This document shows, piece by piece, positions 57,885 through 64,000 of a DNA stretch of 64,000 nt (position 1 is the first letter of the stretch; every line of letters starts with the position of its first letter). The DNA is from Xanthobacteraceae bacterium. Its GTDB lineage: Bacteria > Pseudomonadota > Alphaproteobacteria > Rhizobiales > Xanthobacteraceae. The notes beneath the pieces are model-generated. The model saw only the letters and a program-made list of their open reading frames with translations, had not been told where the DNA came from and did no database searches. Where the stretch lies: positions 62,001 to 126,000 of the forward strand of contig JAIENY010000008.1 of NCBI GenBank assembly GCA_019750915.1, given 5' to 3'. The position numbers and the translations under genes were made by a program.

Positions 57885-57902
57885 GCGCCCGGTTGCGGGC
57901 GC
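57885..57902 (+). promoter_or_regulatory. 5' UTR hairpin before the CheY-like gene
   Basis: GCGCCCG-GTTG-CGGGCGC is a perfect 7-bp stem with 4-nt loop ending 2 nt before the GGGGA ribosome site (57905-57909). There is no T-run, so it is not a terminator; it may tune translation or protect the mRNA 5' end. Confidence 0.45.
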
Positions 57903-57917
57903 CTGGGGAACTGAGCG

Positions 57918-58301
57918 ATGGCTATGGACTTGTCGATGCCGGTGTTGGTGGTGGATGACTACAACACCATGATTCGCATTATCAGAAATTTGCTGAAGCA
58001 GCTCGGCTTCGAGAACATCGACGACGCCAATGATGGCTCGGCCGCGCTCGCCAAGATGCGCACAAAGAAGTACGGCCTTGTGATCTCGGACTGGAACATG
58101 GAGCCGATGACCGGGTACGATCTGCTCAAGGAAGTACGCGGCGATCCGAACCTTGCGACCACGCCTTTCATCATGATCACGGCCGAATCCAAGACCGAGA
58201 ACGTGATTGCGGCCAAAAAGGCTGGTGTGAACAATTATATCGTCAAGCCCTTCAATGCGGCGACGCTGAAGACCAAGATTGACGCGGTCTTCCCGGATTG
58301 A
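57918..58301 (+). CDS. CheY-like single-domain response regulator
   Basis: The 127-residue product is one receiver domain: acidic pocket D13/D14 (VLVVDDYNTMIRII), phosphoacceptor D58 (VISDWNMEPMTGYDLL), the conserved Thr in IMITAES and Lys in NYIVKPFNAATLK. No output domain is present, so it acts through partner proteins, either as a motor-binding CheY or as a phosphotransfer CheY-like. It is not in a chemotaxis cluster. ATG 57918 has GGGGA 9 nt upstream; MDL two codons later is an alternative start. Confidence 0.93.
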   Translation: MAMDLSMPVLVVDDYNTMIRIIRNLLKQLGFENIDDANDGSAALAKMRTKKYGLVISDWNMEPMTGYDLLKEVRGDPNLATTPFIMITAESKTENVIAAKKAGVNNYIVKPFNAATLKTKIDAVFPD

Positions 58302-58323
58302 AACGAGCTGACCTCTCGTCCTG

Positions 58324-58348
58324 AAAGGCCGGCTTTGCCGGCCTTTTT
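58324..58348 (+). terminator. Rho-independent terminator after the CheY-like gene
   Basis: AGGCCGGC (58326-58333) and GCCGGCCT (58337-58344) with loop TTT are followed by a T-run. It may also serve the convergent HAD gene in part. Confidence 0.9.
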
Positions 58349-58353
58349 ATTGC

Positions 58354-59214
58354 TTACCACTTCAAATCCCGCATCACCGCAGCCGGCGGCTTGGCGTCGC
58401 CGAACAAGCGGGTCGAGGTAACGGAATCGATTTGGTGAAGATCGGCGAATTCCGCCGAGTGAATGCCCCGCGTGATGAAGATACAGCGCAGTCCGATTCC
58501 GTTCGCGCCGAGCAGATCGGTCCGCACGGAATCACCGATCGCGAGCATGCGATCAAGAGGCGTCGATTTCTCCCGGCGCTGCGCCGCAAGTTCGATCGCC
58601 CGGTCGTAGGCGGGCCGATGCGGCTTGCCGTAGAAAATGACGTCGCCGCCGAGCTCGCGATACAGCTCTGCGATCGCTCCGGCGCAATAAATCAGCCGGT
58701 CACCGCGCTCAACCACGATGTCGGGATTTGCGCAGATCATTGTCAGATTTCGCTCGCGCGCGGCAAGCATCATGTCGCGATAATGCTCGCCGGTTTCGAC
58801 CTCGTCATCGAACAGGCCGGTGCAGACCATGTAATCGGCCGCCTCAAGCGGCGCGAAGGCGACGTCCAGATTATGATAGACCGGATTGTCACGTTCAGGT
58901 CCGATTTGAAACACCGCTTCTCCAGGCCGCGAGGCGACATAGTTGCGCGTCAGATCGCCGGACGACACGATGTCGTCGTAGGCATCATCGGGAACATGGA
59001 GACGACGCAGCTGCCGCTGAACGGAATCGGCAGGGCGCGGCGCATTGGTCAGCAGCACCACGGTGCCGCCCTGTTTGCGGTAAGTGCGCAACGCCTCGAC
59101 CGCTTCGGGGAACGACACTACTCCGTTATGGATCACGCCCCAGATGTCGCTGATGACGACATCGATATCGGACGTCAGATCGCGCAGGCTGTTTGCAAAG
59201 GGTATGGTGGTCAT
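58354..59214 (-). CDS. HAD superfamily class IIA hydrolase (TIGR01459-like)
   Basis: From ATG 59214 the 286-residue product has HAD motif I DVVISDIWGVIHNGVVSF with D23, motif II VVLLTNAPRP, and the late KPHRPAYDRAIELA and MLAIGDSVRTDLLGANGIG (motifs III/IV). The NagD-like class IIA cap is evident from its length. The substrate is unknown, probably a small phosphate ester. Codons upstream to 59346 are not used. Confidence 0.88.
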   Translation of the reverse strand: MTTIPFANSLRDLTSDIDVVISDIWGVIHNGVVSFPEAVEALRTYRKQGGTVVLLTNAPRPADSVQRQLRRLHVPDDAYDDIVSSGDLTRNYVASRPGEAVFQIGPERDNPVYHNLDVAFAPLEAADYMVCTGLFDDEVETGEHYRDMMLAARERNLTMICANPDIVVERGDRLIYCAGAIAELYRELGGDVIFYGKPHRPAYDRAIELAAQRREKSTPLDRMLAIGDSVRTDLLGANGIGLRCIFITRGIHSAEFADLHQIDSVTSTRLFGDAKPPAAVMRDLKW

Positions 59215-59423
59215 GGCTTTCGGCAGACGCTGGAACGGCACCTCAAAGTGCGCTTTCCACTGCCACGTCCTGACGGGGAAAGAAAGTGCCGGAAGGATAC
59301 GGTGTGGTGGCTCGCAAATCCGCGTTCCTTTGCGAACCGGAACCACTCTAGAATCATATGTCTCTGGTGCCTTCCGGAGCGTGCGCCAGACCCCGTCGCA
59401 TCATAGCCCTTGAATTCGGGCTG

Positions 59424-60851
59424 TTAGCTTTGCGCGATCCGCCGTGCGAGGGCGGCCGTCCCGGTCAAGCGGGGGTCGGTTGCGGCAGGCAGTGTGCTTG
59501 TCTGAGGTCGGCCCGCCACGGCTCTGTCAGTAGGAGGTTCTGCAGTTGATTGCGCGCCGGTGCCATCGGGACGCAGCGGACGCGGCGCCGAGAACAGGAA
59601 GCCTTGTCCGAACCGCACATCGTAATCCAGCAGGTCCACAACCGCGCGCTCGCCCTCGATTTTTTCCGCGATCAGATCGATGCCGAAACGGCCGAGCAGG
59701 CTCGAGAGGTCTGCGGCGTGAATATCGGCGGCAGAGAGTTGTTTCTGGTCGAGCAAAAATTGTCCGGGCACCTTGATGAAGCGCACGCCACGGTCGGACA
59801 GTTCACGGCCATCAATCCGCAGATCGGTGACATTGTCGATCGAGAACTGGAAGCCAAGCCGGCGCAGCGCGCCCAGATGTTCGCTCTCGATCGGACCGAG
59901 CTTGCGGAAGCTCGCATGCTTGAATTCGAGCACCAGCGAGGACGCCAGTGCGCGATTGGCCTCAAGAAACTCGATGCACTGTCCGAATACGTCCGGATTG
60001 CCGAGCGTCACCCCGGAGATATTGCAGAATACGCCGACATCCTTGCTGCGGACCTGCAGCCTGCGCAGAACCTGCACGCAGCGGAACAGCACCATGTAAT
60101 CGATCCGGCCGATCAGACCGCTTGTTTCAGCGGTCTCGATAAACTGACTTGCGGCGATGACGCGATCGTTGTCGTCGCGCAGCCGCGAAACCGCTTCATA
60201 AAACCGCACCTTGCGCTGAGGCAGCGACACGATCGGCTGCAGATACAGATCGATTCGATTGGACTCGATGGCGTTTCTGACCGCGACCAGGACCTCCGCA
60301 TGATTGGCCGTCGATTTCGTTTCCGTGGCCTGCGAGCGAAGCGCTGGTTGAGAATCCTGGAGCGGCGCCGCAGCAGCCTGCCCGATCAGGTCGGGCGCCA
60401 TTGAAAGGGGGGGCGACACCCGATGCGATGCCGCCAGCGCGGAGACGGAGGTCAGGAGTTCGTCGTGAGCCGCGACCGAGGTGGCGAGGTTCTTGATAAT
60501 GCCGCCAATCTCGCCGATTTCCTCCATCACCGCGTGAACGCGATCCTGCGCGGCGGCATCGGTCGCGCCCAGCCTGGTTTCGATCAGCGACATACGCCGT
60601 CCGAATTCTGCAACCTGGCGTGCGAGGTCGGCGGTGCCACGGGACAAATCGGCGATCTGGGTGCCAACATCGGTGCGATCACGCAGCCGCATCGATACCG
60701 CGTTATACAGAATAAGGAAGGTGAGAGCGGCCAGGGCGACGAGGCCCGATTCCGAAACGTTCAGGCCGGTGGTGGAGTAGAGGATCAGCCCGATCGAAGC
60801 CGCGATCAGCACCATGCAAATGGCGATGAATATCGTCGATATCCGGATCAT
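59424..60851 (-). CDS. Membrane-anchored degenerate EAL-domain protein, TipF-like
   Basis: From ATG 60851 (MIRISTIFIAI) the 475-residue product has two N-terminal membrane helices, a coiled coil (about residues 60-150, heptad-like IADLSRGTADLARQVAEFGR) and a C-terminal EAL-type domain (DLYLQPIVSLPQRKVRFYEA). Canonical catalytic positions are altered: EAVSR replaces EALLR, the DDFG loop reads SIDNVTD, and IKID reads IKVPGQ. It is thus probably not a phosphodiesterase but a c-di-GMP-binding scaffold. Layout and degeneracy recall Caulobacter TipF, which places the flagellum. An alternative is a general c-di-GMP effector. Confidence 0.78.
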   Translation of the reverse strand: MIRISTIFIAICMVLIAASIGLILYSTTGLNVSESGLVALAALTFLILYNAVSMRLRDRTDVGTQIADLSRGTADLARQVAEFGRRMSLIETRLGATDAAAQDRVHAVMEEIGEIGGIIKNLATSVAAHDELLTSVSALAASHRVSPPLSMAPDLIGQAAAAPLQDSQPALRSQATETKSTANHAEVLVAVRNAIESNRIDLYLQPIVSLPQRKVRFYEAVSRLRDDNDRVIAASQFIETAETSGLIGRIDYMVLFRCVQVLRRLQVRSKDVGVFCNISGVTLGNPDVFGQCIEFLEANRALASSLVLEFKHASFRKLGPIESEHLGALRRLGFQFSIDNVTDLRIDGRELSDRGVRFIKVPGQFLLDQKQLSAADIHAADLSSLLGRFGIDLIAEKIEGERAVVDLLDYDVRFGQGFLFSAPRPLRPDGTGAQSTAEPPTDRAVAGRPQTSTLPAATDPRLTGTAALARRIAQS

Positions 60852-60944
60852 GTCGCGCCCACCCCCAAGTGAGCGCGACTTTATCATCAAGTTTGATTCG
60901 GCGTGAAACGTTCTTTGCAAACCGACTGTTGAAAGCTGTTCCGC

Positions 60945-62288
60945 TTATGCAACCGCACGGATGACGCGCGCCACCTTGTCGATGATCTCGCCGACCTGGG
61001 CTTCGGTCACGATCAGCGGTGGTGTCAGCGCAAGGGTATCGCCCGCGACGCGCAACATCAGGTCATGATCGAAAAACGCGCTGCCCAGTGCTTCCATGCC
61101 GCGCAGCCCGGGGGCGTTGTTCTTGGTGGCAAGGTCGATGCCGGCGGTGATGCCAACGGTGCGGATATCCACAACGTTCGGCTCATTTCTCAGCGTCATG
61201 ACAGCGTCGGCCCACATCGGCTCGAGTCCGCGCGCCCGCTCGAACAGCTTTTCTTCGCGGTAGAGGTCGAGCGTGGCAAGTCCGGCGGCGCAGGCCAGCG
61301 GGTGCGCCGAATAGGTATAGCCGTGGAAGAATTCCACGATGTGTTCCGGCCCCTTCATGAAAGTGTCGTGGATGTCGCCGCGGATCAGAACGCCGCCCAT
61401 CGGCACTGCGCCATTGGTGATGCCCTTGGCGAATGTAATCATGTCGGGCAGCACGCCGTAGCGCTCGGCGGCGAAGGCATAGCCGAGGCGGCCGAAGCCG
61501 GTGATGACCTCATCGAAAATCAGCAGGATGCCGTACTTGTCGCAAATCTCGCGAAGGCGTTTCAGATAGCCCTTCGGCGCCACCAGTACGCCGGTTGAAC
61601 CTGCCATCGGCTCGACGATCACTGCAGCGATGGTCGAGGCGCCGTGGATGCCGACTATGCGCTCGAGCTCATCGGCGAGGTGCGCGCCCCATTCGGGCTC
61701 ACCCTTGGTGAAGGCCTGTTTTTCGCGATCATAAGTGGTCGGCAGGTGATCGACGCCGGCGAGCAGCGATCCGAACAACTTGCGGTTATTGACCAGGCCG
61801 CCAACCGAGATGCCGCCGAAGCCGACGCCATGATAGCCGCGCTCGCGGCCAATCAGGCGGGTGCGCGCCGCATCGCCCTTGGTGGCGTGATAGGCGAGCG
61901 CAATCTTTAGCGCGGTATCGACGGCTTCTGAACCCGAGTTGCAGAAGAACACATGATCGAGGCCCTTCGGCGCCAGTCCCACGATACGGCTGGCGAGTTC
62001 GAAGGCCTGCGGATGGCCGAACTGGAAGGGCGGGGCGAAATCGAGCGTCGCAGCCTGCTTGGCGATCGCCTCGCTGATGGCCGGGCGGCAATGTCCCGCG
62101 TTCGAGCACCACATTCCCGCTGCGCCATCAATGATCTGACGGCCGTCGGTGGTAAAATAATGCATGTCCTTTGCGCCGGCGAGCATCCGTGGCGTTGCCT
62201 TGAACGCCCGGTTCGCCGTGAACGGCATCCAATAGGCGCCCAGATCGTTCGGGGCTGTAACTGACGAGCGAGGCTGTTGAATATTCAA
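60945..62288 (-). CDS. Omega-amino acid (beta-alanine):pyruvate aminotransferase
   Basis: A class III PLP aminotransferase of 447 residues from TTG 62288 (AAGGAA 6 nt upstream). WMPFTANRAFK, FQFGHPQAFELA, FFCNSGSEAVDTALK, ARGYHG-like RERGYHGVGF and LLIFDEVITGFGRLG match the Pseudomonas omega-amino acid:pyruvate enzyme, whose Schiff-base lysine K288 is at the same number here (TFAKGITNGAVPMGG). It would move amino groups from beta-alanine or other omega-amines to pyruvate. The upstream codons to 62357 are Arg/Glu-rich and not conserved. It is divergent from a Tad pilus gene. Confidence 0.9.
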   Translation of the reverse strand: MNIQQPRSSVTAPNDLGAYWMPFTANRAFKATPRMLAGAKDMHYFTTDGRQIIDGAAGMWCSNAGHCRPAISEAIAKQAATLDFAPPFQFGHPQAFELASRIVGLAPKGLDHVFFCNSGSEAVDTALKIALAYHATKGDAARTRLIGRERGYHGVGFGGISVGGLVNNRKLFGSLLAGVDHLPTTYDREKQAFTKGEPEWGAHLADELERIVGIHGASTIAAVIVEPMAGSTGVLVAPKGYLKRLREICDKYGILLIFDEVITGFGRLGYAFAAERYGVLPDMITFAKGITNGAVPMGGVLIRGDIHDTFMKGPEHIVEFFHGYTYSAHPLACAAGLATLDLYREEKLFERARGLEPMWADAVMTLRNEPNVVDIRTVGITAGIDLATKNNAPGLRGMEALGSAFFDHDLMLRVAGDTLALTPPLIVTEAQVGEIIDKVARVIRAVA

Positions 62289-62376
62289 GGCACGTTCCTT
62301 CCGGCGGCTAGCACGATTGCCTTCTCTAGCAGGTCGGTCCTCGGAGCGGAATGACAAGCGCGATGCGTGAAATAAC

Positions 62377-62393
62377 GGATGGGTTATCCATCC
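62377..62393. promoter_or_regulatory. Palindrome in the aminotransferase/tadE divergent gap
   Basis: GGATGG-GTTAT-CCATCC is a perfect 6-5-6 inverted repeat immediately before TTATAC. It lies about 90 bp from the aminotransferase start and 68 bp from the TadE start, as expected for a regulator of either. Confidence 0.35.
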
Positions 62394-62410
62394 TTATACA
62401 CCACCATAAA

Positions 62411-62439
62411 TTGTCATTAAATTTATTTGCTCTTAAAAG
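62411..62439 (+). promoter_or_regulatory. Promoter candidate for tadE
   Basis: TTGTCA (62411-62416) and TAAAAG (62434-62439) are spaced by 17 bp in an AT-rich stretch, 22 bp before the TadE ATG. No clear ribosome site lies between, so the mRNA leader would be very short. Confidence 0.35.
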
Positions 62440-62460
62440 TTGTGTGCGCGAAATGCGCCA

Positions 62461-62898
62461 ATGCAAAAGATCGTGCAAGACATCACCTGGTTTCGCAAAG
62501 CTCGCAGCGGTTCATCGGCCGTCGAGTTTGCGCTGATCGTGCCGGTCTTTCTGATGCTGGTGTTCGGCATCATACTGTTCGGCGCATATCTCGGGCTGGT
62601 GCACGACGTCCAGCAACTGGCGGCGGAGGCAGCGCGTTCCTCGGTTGCAGGGCTGAGCGAAGCCGAGCGCAAATCTCTGGCCAACAGTTACGTCACGGTC
62701 AACGCGGCGAGCTACCCGCTGATCGATCCCTCAAGGCTCAAGGTCAACGCTGCGACCTCACAAACCGACGCCAATGTGTTCGTTGTTGCGGTGAGTTACG
62801 ACGCTGCCGGATCGTTCATCTATTCGCTTCCGTCATTCGTCGGCTCGCCGTCGTCAACCATCGTCCGCTCCGCCGCCATTCCGCGCGGCGGCTATTGA
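62461..62898 (+). CDS. TadE-like pilus assembly protein
   Basis: The 145-residue product has the TadE pattern: a positively charged N-terminus, then GSSAVEFALIVPVFLMLVFG with the conserved Glu after the prepilin-like cut site, and one membrane helix (about 28-50). Such pseudopilins assist Flp/Tad pilus assembly in the cell envelope. Start ATG 62461 is chosen over TTG 62440. A TadG-like gene begins 12 bp after the stop, giving a Tad operon that continues past the window edge. Confidence 0.88.
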   Translation: MQKIVQDITWFRKARSGSSAVEFALIVPVFLMLVFGIILFGAYLGLVHDVQQLAAEAARSSVAGLSEAERKSLANSYVTVNAASYPLIDPSRLKVNAATSQTDANVFVVAVSYDAAGSFIYSLPSFVGSPSSTIVRSAAIPRGGY

Positions 62899-62909
62899 AT
62901 GGGAGGACA

Positions 62910-64000
62910 ATGATGTTGCGGCTGGCGCGGCGTTTTTCGACAGATGATCGGGGCAATATCGCGCTCATGGGCGCAATCTGCATGGTGGTTGTCGCAGGAT
63001 TCGCGGCATTCGGTGTCGATCTTGGCACGATCTTCACAGACAAGCGCCGCGTCCAAAGCGCGGCCGATCTCGCCGCCATCGTCGCGGCATCCGATCTTGC
63101 TCATGCCCCTAGCGCTGCTGCGGCCACGGTGTCCAAAAACAACTATCCGCCGGACTCGCTCGTGGCTGTCGAGACCGGCGTTTATCAGGCGGACGCCTCG
63201 CTTGCGCCGCAGCAGCGCTTCACACCTGCGGCCACGCCGGCCAACGCCGTGCGGATTACCATGCAAACGAAGACGCCGCTGTTCTTCGGGCGCGTCCTGA
63301 CCGGCGACCAGTATTTCACGCTCAAGGCGACGTCGGTCGCGAGCACCACACAACTGGCGACATTTGCGATCGGCTCAAGGCTCGTGTCGCTCAATGGCGG
63401 GCTGCTCAACGCGCTGCTCGGTCAGTTGCTCGGCACCTCGCTGTCGCTGTCGGTGATGGATTATCAGTCGCTGGCCAACGCGCAGGTCAATCTGTTCGAT
63501 TTCATGTCGGCGCTGGCGACGCATGCGAACCTCACCGGCGTCAGCTACGATACGCTGCTGCAATCGAGTCTGAAAATCGGCGATGTAATCGGCGCGATGC
63601 AGGCCACCGTGGGCGGCCCGGCGTCGAGCGTTCTTGCCAACGTGGGAGCTTCACTGTCGGGCGTCACCACGCAAGTGGGGCTGTCGAATCTGTTCGATCT
63701 TGGTCCCTATGGTGATCTACCCATCGGCCAGCAACCGAGAGTCGCGGTCAATGTCGATGCTTTTGATCTGCTGTCGGCCGCCGCGCAAATCGCCAATGGC
63801 ACACATCAGGTGGCAACCGGCGTCAATCTTGGACTTCCGGGGATTGCCAGCGTTACGCTGCAGGTCACGATTGGAGAACGTCCTGTCGGTTCGAGCTGGA
63901 TTGCGGTCGGAACGGCGGGTGCAAGCGTGCATACGGCGCAAACCCGGATCTATGCGAAGATTCAACTGATCGGGACAGGGCAGGTTTCGGTGGTCAACCT
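62910..64000 (+). CDS. TadG-like Flp pilus assembly protein, 5' part (runs off the window)
   Basis: About 363 residues are visible and the frame is open to base 64000, so the gene continues beyond. The N-terminus FSTDDRGNIALMGAICMVVVAGF is the putative Flp pilus TadE/G-like domain with one membrane helix, followed by a large soluble part (AADLAAIVAASDLAHAP, then FGVDLGTIFTDKRR). Either ATG 62910 or 62913 is the start; GGGAGGA at 62901-62907 fits both. It follows tadE closely and would be co-transcribed. No vWA domain is visible in this part. Confidence 0.85.
   Translation, partial: MMLRLARRFSTDDRGNIALMGAICMVVVAGFAAFGVDLGTIFTDKRRVQSAADLAAIVAASDLAHAPSAAAATVSKNNYPPDSLVAVETGVYQADASLAPQQRFTPAATPANAVRITMQTKTPLFFGRVLTGDQYFTLKATSVASTTQLATFAIGSRLVSLNGGLLNALLGQLLGTSLSLSVMDYQSLANAQVNLFDFMSALATHANLTGVSYDTLLQSSLKIGDVIGAMQATVGGPASSVLANVGASLSGVTTQVGLSNLFDLGPYGDLPIGQQPRVAVNVDAFDLLSAAAQIANGTHQVATGVNLGLPGIASVTLQVTIGERPVGSSWIAVGTAGASVHTAQTRIYAKIQLIGTGQVSVVN

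Overview
The window is a GC-rich, gene-dense stretch of core chromosome from an alphaproteobacterium of the Bradyrhizobiaceae/Nitrobacteraceae type (Rhodopseudomonas, Bradyrhizobium, Afipia, Nitrobacter and relatives). This placement is inference. It rests on conserved neighbourhoods (cpoB-tilS-ftsH; ileS-lspA-two M16 peptidases; waaA-lpxK-DUF2093-xseA-purD), on lineage families (DUF4170, DUF2093, DUF6101, DUF1223), on a CIRCE-controlled groESL, and on a haloacetate dehalogenase that matches the Rhodopseudomonas palustris fluoroacetate dehalogenase position by position. I see no insertion sequences, prophage, CRISPR, integrase, rRNA or convincing tRNA.

Layout. 1-3.4 kb: tail of cpoB, tilS, ftsH. 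3.5-12.1 kb: a TetR-family regulator, glycolate oxidase glcDEF, a convergent ABC exporter-like gene whose ATPase end is missing, and an LctP-family lactate/glycolate permease. 12.2-19.1 kb: envelope genes, a phytoene-dehydrogenase-like oxidoreductase, a DUF1223 CXXC protein coupled to a ScsB/DsbD-like thiol reductase, and a small ABM-domain protein. 19.1-21.3 kb: groES-groEL with CIRCE and an RpoH-like promoter. 21.4-26 kb: lipoprotein, MFS transporter, cheZ, L,D-transpeptidase, DUF2076 protein. 26.1-31 kb: YdjC-type deacetylase plus polyprenyl-phosphate glycosyltransferase, hisG-hisZ, rsmE. 31.2-41 kb: secreted protein, ubiA, DUF6101, pmbA, an inositol-phosphatase-family gene, then a lipopolysaccharide block (DUF4170, DUF374, waaA, lpxK), DUF2093, xseA. 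41-49.4 kb: purD, fluoroacetate-dehalogenase-like hydrolase, GNAT, tadA, an Arg/Asp-rich RluB-type pseudouridine synthase, rsmD, mutL, arfB. 49.4-57.7 kb: two M16 peptidases, a secreted protein, lspA, ileS, ribF. 57.9-64 kb: CheY-like receiver, HAD hydrolase, TipF-like degenerate EAL protein, omega-amino acid:pyruvate aminotransferase, TadE and the start of a TadG-like protein.

How the genes work together. glcDEF with the permease is a glycolate/lactate uptake and oxidation unit. DUF1223 with the ScsB-like reductase looks like a periplasmic thiol relay. The deacetylase-glycosyltransferase pair resembles systems that make a deacetylated amino sugar on a lipid carrier for envelope decoration, and waaA/lpxK build the lipid A-Kdo core. 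cheZ, cheY and the TipF-like protein are scattered motility and signalling genes.

Most promising leads: the dehalogenase with all known fluoroacetate-site residues, the deacetylase/glycosyltransferase module, the degenerate EAL protein, the ABC gene cut off at Walker B against glcF, the duplicated low-complexity arm of the RluB protein, and four convergent gene pairs whose stop codons interlock in CTAG or TGATCA palindromes. I found no clearly new multi-gene system; most of the window is ordinary housekeeping DNA.
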